Source of the DNA: Dichomitus squalens LYAD-421 SS1
Taxonomy: Eukaryota; Basidiomycota; Agaricomycetes; Polyporales; Polyporaceae
Reading direction: 5' to 3'
Length of the DNA: 64,000 bases
Assembly (NCBI RefSeq): GCF_000275845.1
Contig: NW_006766885.1
Span: forward strand, 1,065,933 to 1,129,932
The notes beneath the pieces were generated by a model. It saw only the letters and a list, made by a program, of their open reading frames with translations, had not been told where the DNA came from and made no database searches. This document shows, piece after piece, positions 24,610-38,076 of this stretch; position 1 is the stretch's first letter; each line of letters begins with the position of its first letter. Made by a program: the position numbers and the translations under genes.

Positions 24610-25480
24610 GACTGCAAGTCCCAGATGCAAAAGAGGAGGACAAGGGACGCAGGAAACAGAAGAATAATTAAGCAAGGCACCAAGGAAAAGACGTTCAAGC
24701 AACGGGGCGGGACTATGTATGTATTAGACGTCCGGCAGCATGGCTGTGTGCTTCGGGCATGCAGGCGCCGCGCTGCTCAAAAGCGTCCCTTAATTGGATA
24801 TGACCAGTACTGCCCCTAGCAAGTACCGCCCTCTGCACCGTCCTTCGACGCCTCGGCCTGGGCGTATGTCCCACTATCCCACTGCTTGACTCCACTAGAG
24901 ACGCTATAGCTATGGGGCAGCAAAGCGTACATATGACGATCACGGTTTCGTCCGCAAACAATAGCCTGAAAAATTCCGAGCAGTTCGCAGTCGCCCAAGG
25001 GCTTGTATGACCGCGTCCGGATCCATCCAATATGCGACAATTCGCGCAGTAGTTCTGGTTGCCTTGACAAGACTGGGCCCAGAAGCGTTATGCGCTATGG
25101 CATGGTGACACTTTTGGAAGAAAACGTCGCCTCGCCTCGTCAGATTGGTCGTGATTTGCTAGATATTGGACAGCTTGAGCGACCCCGCAGCATACGAACG
25201 ATTTCAGCGACCCCATCCTCGCTCAATAATGCAGGCAGCACGACAGTAAGTAGCCACGGGAGTGCTGTCTTGAAGATAGGACTCAGCGACGGGTGTACAA
25301 ATATACAATGCAGTAGCGTATGCGAGATATCTGGTGGATGCATGCGATACAAAAGAGGGTGCGCAGGAAATGAGTGAACGTCCGGAGTCCGGCTAACATA
25401 ATGCAAGTGATAGAAACGTAAAAGGCCTGACTCGGACAATAACATAAACGTTTTGGGACGGAACGAGAATGACGCCAGGA
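24610..25480. other. Spacer between the two protease genes
   Basis: About 870 nt holding the promoter of protease copy 1 and the 3' flank of copy 2. No gene is seen. Confidence 0.5.
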
Positions 25481-28043
25481 CTATGACCGGGAGCTCGAAG
25501 AGTCGGACCGAGATGACTTCGATGACTGCGAGGTGGTGACAGACCCCATACCGAGCGACGTACTCGAGATATCGAGCGTAGGTAGGGTATGCATCTTCGA
25601 ACGCCCTGGAGCGGCCCTGTGAGACATCGACTCGAACGCACTCGGCACGAGCGGCTGGGCTTTTGAGGAACTCCTGGCCACTGGTTGCGGCGTAGGAAGA
25701 GGACGATGCTTATTAGTCGCCTTCGCCGGTAGCGGTGCCGGAGCTGGGACCGGAGCTGGAAGGGGTGGAAGGTCGTAAGGATCGGGTGTGTCCGCCCTCG
25801 CAGGAGGCCTTGGGGTCGCCGGGGTCTGTGGCTCAACGGCCCCGTAGGTGTGCCGTTTGTACTCGGCGGGTGTAATCAGGGGTAGTTCCCGGTCCTCTTC
25901 GTCGTCTGCACGAGGGCTCGTCACATCCCTTTCCTCGGATGCCGATGTTTCACTTTCATGAGGGTTTGGCAGAAGCTTCTCCCCGATGACCAGGATGGGA
26001 CCATCCTCTTGAGAGTACACGGAAGAATGAGAGGAATACGACGCTGGCGGCGACGTGACACCGACAACAGCAGCATTACCGAGCAGCGCAGCTCCCTCGT
26101 CTACAAAGGACGGCTGCCGTGCGACGGCGAGCATGCTCTGCGTTTTCGATCTCCGGTTGGGCACGAGGTCGCCGGCGTTCTTTTTCCGTGTCGAGGCATT
26201 GCTGTCTTGTCCGTGGGAATCCGGGAGGGGTCCGTAGGAATCCGGGAGGGGTCCGTGTGCGCGGGTGAGCGAGCGTGAGCGACCGGAGAGTCCGAGCGAG
26301 AAAACCTTGAAGCGTGGCTTGGGCTCGGGTTCCTTGAACTCCTTCCAGGCGGAAGATTGCGGGCCACGGGACTGCAAAGCGCCTTCAGGTGCTGGGGCGT
26401 GGAGCCGTTGATATCTGCGCTTGCGGTACCAAACCGTGAGGATGCCGAGAACGCACAGAAGAATGAAAGCGCCGATAACTGTGCCGGCGATGATGAAAGA
26501 CTTGTATTTCTGGACCGTTGTCGGCGGTTTCGAGTTATCGCTCAAACCTGCAGTATCAGGGAGGAGTTGTTGGGACCCAGTCGTGTCTACACCGTCCAAG
26601 CGTTGCTGCACGAACTCCTCATGCGCTTGTGCAGGATTCGTGAGGGAAAGAAGTTGGACGTAGGGCTGGTCGCCGATGTTCATGAGAAGATACGTGTTGC
26701 GCACTATGATGGTGATAATTGAGAATCATCGGTCCAGCTTGCAGCTTCTATAGGACTCACGGAAAGTCATGCCAAGCAAGATATCATACGGGTTGCTCGT
26801 GGTGGAAGGCTGAAACGCTCCGACACAAGAGGAGATCCCATTGCTATCCAACGGACCCGTGACATCGTTCATGACAGTATCAAGCGGGTGGATGGGGTAA
26901 GACACGCCACCGAACTTGAACGTGACATTGAGCTCGATATTACAAGGCATTGTCCAAGCTGGAGAGGGCGAAGCGTCTATTGTCGTCAGCTTGGCCCCGG
27001 GCACTCGAGAATAGATCGCCTCCGCAACATCGCTGCGATTTTTTTGAGCCTTCATAAAGACATGATTCGGGAGCGGGCGTACCTAGGAACTTGTGCCATC
27101 GTGTATCCCGAGTCGAACACGACTTTCAGCTGAGCACCTTCAGAGGCCTTCACCATCTTGCCATCAGGACCGACGATTCCTCCATCATCCAGCGCCACCA
27201 TCCAATGCGAGTCCCAGCCACTCTTAGACACGTCCAGTCGATTCGCCACTTGAACATCCTCGTAGTCCGATAGAACCTCTCCAACAGTCAGCTGGGTAGA
27301 AATAACATCCGAGTCGTTGTTCGGGCGACTGATGAGGGTCGTAACATACTCGCTGCCTGAGCCTTGCAGCGCAATAAGGTTGTCTATAACCGGGTTTCCG
27401 GCAGGGGCGGGAATAGCCGCGGCGATGGACGACAAGCTGGTAGGGCCAATTCCGAGAATACCCTGACCATCAGGATGCAACGTATCGACTGGCTGCGCGA
27501 CTACATCTTCCGTTAGTGCGAGTGAGCGCTCCCTATAGATTTTGACTTGCCAAAGGTCTGGTTGACGATGGTCGCCCCTCCGATCTCCAGTGTCGATTGG
27601 TTGACCTGCCCTACAAGGTATGGTCAGAGCGCTCAATCTCGCCGTCGAAGCATTGACCAACCTCCGACGGTGTAATCCTGGTAGTGGATGGCCACGGCAT
27701 GCGGAGTCCCAGCTGCCTCGGGTATCTCTCCAGCTACCCAGAAATCCGCGCTACGACAGGACCTATGAATCACTGCGCACTACTAACGGAAACATGAAAC
27801 GTACCTTCCACTATCCATCAGCACTCGGATGGATCGCCCGCCAAGCGTTACGTTCATATAAAACTCCAAGTCCCCGCTGTTTTGCAAGTCTACCACTCCC
27901 GCCCTCGTCGCCAGTCCATGTGTCGCTATCCCCGATGCCCTCCTCAACCCCTCCAGGGACATAATTACCCCACTTACGAAGAAATCATTTGTAAGGGACG
28001 CGGCGAGAAGGAAAGACGGAAGATGGCAAGACAGGCGCGTCAT
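25481..28043 (-). CDS. Membrane-anchored pepsin-type aspartic protease (copy 2), long tail
   Basis: A1-family aspartic protease related to the neighbouring copy 1. The start at 28043 (MTRLSCHLPSFLLAASL) gives a signal-like N-terminus; an alternative Met lies five codons upstream. The first catalytic motif across the intron reads MDSG|SADFWVAG, so it has DSG where copy 1 has DTG; the catalytic Asp is kept. The second is VVFDSGYTMAQV. The substrate-fold segment LGIGPTSLSS and the disulfide-region motif SCVGAFQPSTT are also shared with copy 1. A TM helix (SFIIAGTVIGAFILLCVLGILTV) is followed by RYQRLHAPAPEG, matching copy 1, and then a cytoplasmic tail of roughly 300 residues rich in Ser, Pro and Arg that copy 1 lacks. 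The tail contains a tandem GPLPDS-YG/HG duplication. Upstream is MET3, same strand. Confidence 0.87.
26209..26256 (-). repeat. 21-bp tandem duplication inside protease tail
   Basis: Two adjacent copies of the unit GGAATCCGGGAGGGGTCCGT (with one spacer base) sit in the coding sequence of protease copy 2. They translate on the minus strand to repeated GPLPDS units, in frame, consistent with slippage in a disordered region. Confidence 0.75.
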
Positions 28044-29008
28044 GGTTTGGCCGTCCAATTAGACCGGAAAGTTCGTTCTCAGTCAGAAGATTTCAGGCCG
28101 TATGCACAGCAGCAAGAAGGAAAGCACAGAAAAGACAGACTATGAGAAGAGACGGAATAAGGAGGGAGGAGAACCTGCAAGCGGAGGTTGCCCGCGCACA
28201 TTTGCCAATACCCTGGCCACGCATCGCGTCGCCGAGGCTCGGCGGTCGTCTGACTGTTCCTTGGGCGGTGCGGGGCGCGGCCGTTTTGCGAATCGGGACG
28301 CAAGAGCGGTTGATGTACGCCACGCGCGCAGTGACCGCCCGCTGACGATCTGTGCAACAGCCCTTGTGTTCATCATTTGCGAGGGCTGTGATTGTGCTCT
28401 GAGCCACCCCAGTCCTATACATTTGTCAAGCCCAGGGCAAATTCTGCCAAGGGTATTCTACATATCCGGTGTTGTCCTCGCTCGAACCTATCAATTTGAT
28501 GAAGACTAGCCGCGGCGGCAAGATGAGGAGCCATTTGCGTACTTACCTCTGCAAAACATAATCCATGAGTTGACACCATGCTGTTTGGCCTCAGAGTTCG
28601 GCTGCCTAAAAATCTATTGCTGTGATCACGAGAAACAAGAAAGAGGATGAATACCATGGTCAGGGTTGAATTCTTGAGACCTTGAGAGTAAGATGGGATG
28701 ACGGCGCTTGTGGTTGAAACTCAACGACCAAGACACCTGCCATTTTGGGTGATGAACATACTTGCTGTTTGACCGCTGCACTACAAGCGCGCTGACTGCA
28801 CCATGTAAGTATACATGAGCATAAGTTATGTATACAACCCTCTAGCGTATATACATGGTCTATCCTGGTACAACAATACGTGGCACTTCCCTCAAGATAC
28901 GGTCGTGACTGATGCAATCTATATACAAGAACGTGGACGACCCGTTCCGAGGTAGTCTTACTCAAGATGGGACCCCTGGGCACAGCTTCACAGAGGGGTG
29001 TCAACGGC
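28044..29008. other. Intergenic between protease copy 2 and MET3
   Basis: About 965 nt with the protease promoter and the MET3 3' flank. Several short frames on both strands overlap one another at 28080-28510, none with a family motif. Confidence 0.45.
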
Positions 29009-31175
<2,167 letters not shown>

Positions 31176-32990
31176 TTTTACTAATTGACTTCGACGTCTA
31201 GAAAGGAAGGAGAGCTTGAAGCTGCTAGGAGTATGCGTCTGAGAAATAGAGGGGGATATCTGATGGTGAGTGAGGCATGTCGCTCTGGTTGTCGCAGATT
31301 TTATACGATGAGGAAGAGTGAGCAGTAGATCACGCAATCGACGCGCTCTTACTTGTTTCCGGAAAGTCACTCGCCCTCCTCACCGACCAGTGCACTCCCG
31401 GGCAACACGCGCATGCTGATACCATGTCGCGGAGCCTGTCGAGAACGACGTGCAAGAGGAGATCATGACGACGTGCGACCGAGCCGGAGGCCCAATCGAA
31501 TTCGACGGGATGCAAAGGCGCCGCTAGTGTTTTCCTAGGCATGCATATGTTCACGCACTCATTGGACCTCTACGCACCCCTTGGCCTTTCAGCATCGCCC
31601 TCGGTACTCAGCTATCTGGAATTGCGGAGGTGACTTTCCACGCAATCTGGAATTGCTGACCGCGACATGTGCTAGACTTACCCGACAGCATGCAGTTTGT
31701 GGTCTTCTCCCTGAATTGCCACATCGCCCATTGGCCTCTTTCAAGGCTGCTGACAGAGGACACTGTTAAGTGCTGTCAGTGCTTGTTTGATGGCGACAGA
31801 CCGTGGTGTGTCTGCACGGTCATGTTGGTCTGACGTCTTAGCCATCACGCCGTCGAACCGGGCTGTTGACCGGACTTCCCGACGCATTTGGCTGTAGCGA
31901 TCTTCCCAACGCTTCGTAGACGGCCAGGTCCTTCGCCTACGCTATGACTGTCCTTTTCTCCAGTCTATTCTGCTTGCGGTGCTGACCAATCGCTGGCTCT
32001 TGACCTGAAATATACTCTCTAAGCTGGACACGGGGCCTCACACCGCGCGATGCGACTTCCTTTGATGCTCATTACTCATGCAAAGTATCACTCGGTATGC
32101 AGGAGATTAGGCCAAATTGAAGAAGCCAAAGACCGAACGGGTGGAGCGCAGGCCTCGAGGGGGTCGAGCTAACCGTATAGAACTTGATTGGGGTCTAATA
32201 CTGCAGTGCATGTCGTCCACCTCTACTTTTCTTACGATTCACGCTGATTCTAGACATGAAGAGAGCAGTCTCAGCGTGTGCACTTTGTGTAGACGATCAC
32301 CCCACCAATGCAGCTCGTTCCGTTTGAGCATCCTTAAAGCTGGCACGAGTTGAAAACCCAGAGCAACTGCGCCTATGATCATCCAGCCACTAGTACTAGT
32401 GATTTATATGAAACCCCCCGAGATCAAGGATGTGTTCATCAGCTTCGACTTACAACGTGGGTCCGTCGTCTGCTCCTGAGGCCTGATCGATGATCCGTTA
32501 CAATTAAGCTAACGAAGGCATCCGAGACAACATATAATCGTGCATGTCGTATCCCGGTGTAGAACCAGAAGTTGCTTTGCACAATTCTCAGAGCTTTCGG
32601 AGGCTAGATTCCCCGATCGCCGTCGCATGGGAACTCAGCATGAACAGCGGATGGGACCCAGCCTGAGAATTGGGCTTCTCGATATGTTGCTGGCTAGTAC
32701 TTCAAGTGTGAACATTCGCTCCTCTCCGAGTATCGCGGCAGTTCTAGAGGGAGGGTGAGGATGCCACACGCGCCGGACTGGGTGCAAGATGTTTTGCATA
32801 TATAGCGCGGGCATCGGACTGTTCTGCGAGCACCGCACTTGAGAGTAGGACACATTTTTTCCCGGTAAAATTCCCAATGGCAGCGACCGATGAACCAAGT
32901 ATGATGGAAGACCCACACTCGACTAATACACACTCGACTAGTGCATCCTTGATCGAAACCTGGGGAGAGGGTGCACGGTCGGTTTCAAGT
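31176..32990. other. Gene-poor stretch upstream of MET3
   Basis: About 1.8 kb. The proximal part should be the MET3 promoter. The rest carries only short frames on both strands with no recognisable domain, no long terminal repeat and no transposase motif visible by eye. Confidence 0.45.
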
Positions 32991-33479
32991 GGTGACGGGT
33001 GATAGGCATTCAGCAATGAGCGGCGTGCAGCGTCGAGATTGAGATTATGACGGCGCATGACCTTGAGGCAACAGAGCGTACCAGAGGTGTGCGGGTCAAG
33101 ACTCGACCCCTTGACCCTCTCGGCTTGACCCCGGGGTCTGACTCGGGGTCTGACCCGGGTCTGACCTTTTCGAGGGGTTAACACGTGATGCACGGTCGGC
33201 CCTCGCGTAGAATAGTCGACCGCGTACTACCGGGAGCGCCGGAAGGGTGAAAGTGCCCAGCTGGCAGCTTGAGCGCAAGGCGGACTCATATGCCACATTG
33301 ACGACGGGATATGCTAACTATAGATGTCGTTTGTATATATTCGCTCGTCCTGACTGCTCCTACAGACGTAGAGGTCGGATAATGCATCTATGCTAAACCT
33401 TACACCTCTCCGAGTCCTCGCTGGTTTCCCGGACAGTACTCCTCTGGGTCGGCATCCATCTCCACCATGGCAAGTCCCT
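32991..33479. repeat. Left copy of 489-bp sequence flanking the assembly gap
   Basis: This stretch ends at the first N and is repeated, as far as I can read identically, at 33779-34267, which begins at the first base after the Ns. It is non-coding as far as can be seen. The exact match to both gap edges suggests that two contig ends overlap rather than a biological duplication. Confidence 0.9.
33093..33172. repeat. GGGTCTGAC / GGTCAAG motif cluster 1
   Basis: A dense cluster of related short words: three GGGTCTGAC units and several TTGACCC or GGGTCAAG units, some forming small palindromes such as GACCCCGGGGTC. The same cluster reappears at 33881-33960 only because it lies inside the duplicated gap edge. 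An independent cluster with the same words lies at 34455-34527. Confidence 0.7.
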
Positions 33480-33778
33480 NNNNNNNNNNNNNNNNNNNNN
33501 NNNNNNNNNNNNNNNNNNNNNNNNNNNNNNNNNNNNNNNNNNNNNNNNNNNNNNNNNNNNNNNNNNNNNNNNNNNNNNNNNNNNNNNNNNNNNNNNNNNN
33601 NNNNNNNNNNNNNNNNNNNNNNNNNNNNNNNNNNNNNNNNNNNNNNNNNNNNNNNNNNNNNNNNNNNNNNNNNNNNNNNNNNNNNNNNNNNNNNNNNNNN
33701 NNNNNNNNNNNNNNNNNNNNNNNNNNNNNNNNNNNNNNNNNNNNNNNNNNNNNNNNNNNNNNNNNNNNNNNNNNNNNN
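33480..33778. other. Assembly gap (299 N)
   Basis: Run of unknown bases. Frames that run through it are meaningless. Confidence 0.99.
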
Positions 33779-34267
33779 GGTGACGGGTGATAGGCATTCA
33801 GCAATGAGCGGCGTGCAGCGTCGAGATTGAGATTATGACGGCGCATGACCTTGAGGCAACAGAGCGTACCAGAGGTGTGCGGGTCAAGACTCGACCCCTT
33901 GACCCTCTCGGCTTGACCCCGGGGTCTGACTCGGGGTCTGACCCGGGTCTGACCTTTTCGAGGGGTTAACACGTGATGCACGGTCGGCCCTCGCGTAGAA
34001 TAGTCGACCGCGTACTACCGGGAGCGCCGGAAGGGTGAAAGTGCCCAGCTGGCAGCTTGAGCGCAAGGCGGACTCATATGCCACATTGACGACGGGATAT
34101 GCTAACTATAGATGTCGTTTGTATATATTCGCTCGTCCTGACTGCTCCTACAGACGTAGAGGTCGGATAATGCATCTATGCTAAACCTTACACCTCTCCG
34201 AGTCCTCGCTGGTTTCCCGGACAGTACTCCTCTGGGTCGGCATCCATCTCCACCATGGCAAGTCCCT
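33779..34267. repeat. Right copy of 489-bp sequence flanking the assembly gap
   Basis: Repeats 32991-33479 without any difference that I found. It starts immediately after the gap. After it, unique sequence continues with a short frame at 34268-34390 that has no family signature. Confidence 0.9.
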
Positions 34268-34794
34268 CGCAGCGTTCCTGATGAAGGCCATTGGTTTCAC
34301 CCTCTCGCTTATGGATGGCCGAGACGTTGCCAGTGGGCAGTTGGAAAGAACAGTTCGTGGCCGCTACAGGCGAGCTCGCTCGAGCAGTGAGTGGCGAACG
34401 GCCGGCCGACCCGGCGGTTCACGTGCCCGGAAGCTCCGACGTTGATGTTGCCTTGGCTTGACCCAGGGTCTGACCCCAAGGGGTCTGACCTGGGTCAAGG
34501 AGGGGTCTGACCCGAGTCTGACCCAGCCGAGCACATGTCTGGAGCGTACTGAAGCAGAGGTAGGTATAGTAGAACTGATAGAGTGGGAACGGAACGAGTG
34601 CAGGGCCGCGAGCACAAGCACGAGATCAAGGAAGGGAACTGATGGGAGGTCGGTGCGGGAGAGCGCCGAGTGGGAGCCATGGCGGTTGTGAGCCCATAGC
34701 CAGTCTCACGCCAACCCCTCTCCTCTGCTTCTTCTGGGTCTCTTCGTCTCCCCCTATACTTCTTCATGCCTCTCAGCTCTTAGTCCTCCTTGCC
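34268..34794. other. Intergenic upstream of type II membrane protein gene
   Basis: About 530 nt with the second GGGTCTGAC cluster (34455-34527) and the promoter of the following gene. No gene seen. Confidence 0.5.
34455..34527. repeat. GGGTCTGAC motif cluster 2
   Basis: Three GGGTCTGAC copies and one GAGTCTGAC copy interleaved with TTGACCC/GGGTCAAG words in about 73 nt. The word set matches cluster 1 near 33.1 kb, but the flanking sequence differs, so this is an independent copy rather than part of the gap-edge duplicate. Confidence 0.7.
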
Positions 34795-36930
34795 ATGATC
34801 CTGCTTGATGGACTCGACAAGCAAGACGGCCAGCCCTCGTCCAAGCTCGTGGCTGAGGCTTCTCCCTCGGTCATCCCTGTAGCGCGCGTCCACACCCCCA
34901 CCCCCTCCCTCCCCGACTATGAAGCATCTCAGGCGCAGCTCAGGCCAACAACGGAATCTTACTCGGAGATCAAGAAGAAGCGTACCCGCAGGCGGAAATG
35001 CAAGAGAATAACAATCATCGTACTCGCCGCTTACTTTGTCCTCACCACGGTGATTGGCATCCCTATCATTGTCGTCGTACGTCCTCCCTTAGCCTTCTGC
35101 TTGCATACATCTGAGCCGTTACTATTGTGTGCACTTTGTAGAAGGCAAAGCAGAAGCTAAAGGTCAAGTCAAATCCGTACACTTCATGGGGAGCAGACAC
35201 CACGCCAGTACCACCCAAGTCCGTCCAATTAGGTCACACACCTTTGCGGATATCGGCAGCCAAGTCATGCAACACCTGGAATGTAAAGGATAGGCCAGAC
35301 GGTCCGCTTTTCATGTCGCAGTGAGTTGGGTTGATTCTTATTTCCTTGCTTCTATTGATCGCCTCGTCCAGGTTGGAGTATCACATTCCAGTCAATGCAT
35401 CCGTATTCCTCAGCACCAACATCACATACGCCAATAACGCGACGTATCTTGACCACTTCACGGGCTCATTGCTCGTGGCAGTCAATGACGACGTCTCTGT
35501 ATCTGACGGGGTGGTGTATGTGACGATGCATCATACAAACAAGGGCGTGGGGAATGCGACCAACGTCTGCCTCATGGAGACAAATAGTGGTAACGGGGTC
35601 TACATTTTTGTATGTTCCTTTTTTCAGGGTTGTAGCATACAAACGGTGCTCATTACTTGACGACAGGCTCCCACTAACCTCGACACATCCGACGCGTTAA
35701 ATCTCAATGTCACCCTCCTCCTTCCTCAGAACGGCACATCTCCCCGCAACATCGAATCCCTCATGTGCCATCTACCACACTTCCAACATACGTACCAGCA
35801 GCTCGATCCCAAGATCACATTCAACAATGTAGTTTTGGGTGGAGCCTTGTCCGGCGTCTATGTCGAGGTAAGCCTTCTCGTCATTGTTTCTTCTTGTTCC
35901 CACCTTACTCTCCATGCAGTCGCTACAGGCGAATTCAGCAACAGTGAAGGCGTCTGCGGCGGAAGTGCGAGGCTGGTTCAAAGTCTCCTCCCAGCTATCG
36001 CTGGAGACAGTCTCTGCGTACGTACTATCGTATCTTGTGATCCATAATCATGGTCCTGATGAGGTTTGCTGTCTAGCCCAATCAATGCTGAAGTTGACCT
36101 GTTTAACGATGGAGGAGCGCCTACATTCATGACTGTCACCACTGGTAACAGGTGCGCGGGCCTTCCAGCTTGGGCGTATTGTTGCATGGCTCTCATCACC
36201 GTCATAATGCAGCCCTCTCAACGTGAATGTCACTTTACATGCTCCTCCGCCTGCAAATTATTCGTCTGCCGATGCCGATGACGATGACGATGACGATGAC
36301 GACGACGATGATCCACCACCACCTCCTCCTGGTCCCCAATTCGTGACCTATGCGGAGACGTTCAACGCACCTCTAAATGTTGCTGTCGTGCATGCCTCTG
36401 ACTCTCCTGTAGCGAACATGAGGTTGCGAGCGGTGAACAACATCGGGACCGCTAGCGTTTCGCTCGACTCGAGATACGAGGGCACATTCGACGTGAATAC
36501 GATGTTTGCGCAAGCAAATGTTCTTACATGGGACGGCACCGAGTTCGACAACAACTACGACTCCGACAGCGACGATGATGATGACGGCGATCCTGACGCG
36601 GACATCTCTAGTGGGGACTCCGCATCCGCGACTGCCACGTCAACATCAGCTTCTGCAGCATCGAGCAGCGCCAGCGCCGTCACCCAGGATCTGGCTGCAG
36701 AAGGGAAGGTTCGAATATACCTTCCACCATCATCGACGTCGTCCGGGACGGCCCAGTCATCCGGAAGGTGTCTCGAGTACGACCTCATCTCGCCGTCGGA
36801 GATCAGTGGATGGGTCGGCATCCCGCCACGGCCTTTGCTGATGCGCATCCCGGGAAGACCTATCGGCAACCAGAGTCATGTGGACGTCATCTCCTCCCTG
36901 ACCGGGGCACAGCTCATCTTGCAGCCATAG
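34795..36930 (+). CDS. Type II single-pass membrane protein, glycosylated ectodomain
   Basis: Seven exons: 34795-35076, 35142-35320, 35372-35609, 35667-35867, 35920-36017, 36077-36151 and 36213-36930, giving 596 residues with all junctions in frame. Residues 1-75 are cytoplasmic and end in a strongly basic stop (KKKRTRRRKCKR). One TM helix (ITIIVLAAYFVLTTVIGIPIIVV) follows. The rest is a beta-strand-like extracellular region with many N-glycosylation sites (NAS, NIT, NAT, NVT, NGT, NYS, NQS). A poly-Asp run followed by PPPPPP sits at about residue 370, and a second Asp-rich, Ser-rich stretch around residue 470. I do not recognise a named domain. The basic-then-hydrophobic N-terminus suggests Nin/Cout topology. 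A cell-surface or ER role is inference. Confidence 0.75.
36270..36311 (+). repeat. GATGAC microsatellite coding poly-Asp
   Basis: A hexamer-like GATGAC run codes twelve consecutive Asp in the membrane protein. Length variation between strains would change the acidic tract without breaking frame. Confidence 0.8.
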
Positions 36931-38076
36931 AATGTATTCTGTCCGGGTTATGCTTGCCGTCCTGGAGAGGGTGTGTTACGAGAGCGGACTGTATCATCGC
37001 TCATGGACATCTCGCTGATGCACAGCGCAGGTACCATTATTACACGGTGCTCCATCGACGGAATACAGCTTTGTATCAGGTTTTCAGCATTCGGCATCGT
37101 GTACTGTAGTTTAGGTTAGGTAGGGCCTGACACTTTCTGTGCTCTTGCATTCTTCCCTGCACTCGTCATCGTATCTAGCCATTATAGCATTCACAGTATC
37201 TTATTGCCACAGGGGCATCTCTACTAGCATCTTCGTACGACTGTCGTTTACATAGCATACATACCTCGACGCTCGCTTGCAATATAACACCTGTATATGC
37301 ATCTCTATCAATAGGCACAACCGCACACGCGTCGGCCAAGTGATTCCACACCCGGGATGATGCAAAGGTGAAGGCTGCAGAAACCAAGCCTATGTATTGT
37401 TTTTGAAAACATGGGCTTACTATAACAGTTGAGGATGAGATGAACGGCGTTGGGTAGCTCAGCACATGTCCTGTACTCTTACCGTCCTCCCTACCTTCCC
37501 CTCCTTTAGATTACGCGCCCGTATACTGTGACGTTGCCGGACATTGTCGTGGCAACGCGCTGTTCGTTCGCTATCTGGAACCTCGGTAAAACTCGGGTTT
37601 ACCTCGTCAGACTAACTGGAGGCAGTACAGAGCGGTGCGCTGGTCAAACGGCATGCTAGGCCCTTGACGGTGGACTATATGCGCCTCGACGGTAGGAGAA
37701 CGTATCCAGGATGCATATGTGTAGAACCAGATAGGGCGAGAGAAGCCGAGGGTGGTGTCTGGAACCGACTGGAGCGTGAGCCTGAAAGGAGCGAGATGGA
37801 CGCGGAGACAAGATTGGGGCGCTGTGTTCTCGCGCCGACGTGGCTCAACGTACGGATTGCATACCTCGGCGTTCCACATCTCCACCGGGTCCGATCACTC
37901 ACCCACTCTTTTTCCTCATTCCTCGACGTCTTGCTTTAAAAGTCCTGCTGGCTCCTCGACGCTAACTTATTTCATCTCTAACAAGCACGTCTACACTCCT
38001 GGCGTTCTGCTTCTGAGTTGCGCAGACGCCTTCAGCCACCTACGCCATACGGAACCTCAGAGGATACCTGCTTCTG
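36931..38076. other. Intergenic upstream of ERO1
   Basis: About 1.1 kb. Overlapping short frames at 37607-37940 on both strands have no family signature. A TTTAAAA box at about 37935 lies 140 nt before the ERO1 start and could be a core promoter element. No gene is supported. Confidence 0.45.

Noticed and set aside
25958..26367. Plus-strand frame and short minus frame over the protease tail
   Set aside because: They shadow the disordered tail of protease copy 2, whose frame continues from the TM helix to a clean stop.
31176..32990. Possible degraded retrotransposon in the gene-poor stretch
   Set aside because: No reverse transcriptase, integrase, terminal repeat or poly-A signature could be seen; absence of genes alone is not evidence.
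33390..33981. Open frames through the N run
   Set aside because: They exist only because unknown bases contain no stop.
33884..34084. Apparent duplicate of a 66-codon frame also at 33096-33296
   Set aside because: Explained by the repeated gap-edge sequence, and the frame has no domain.
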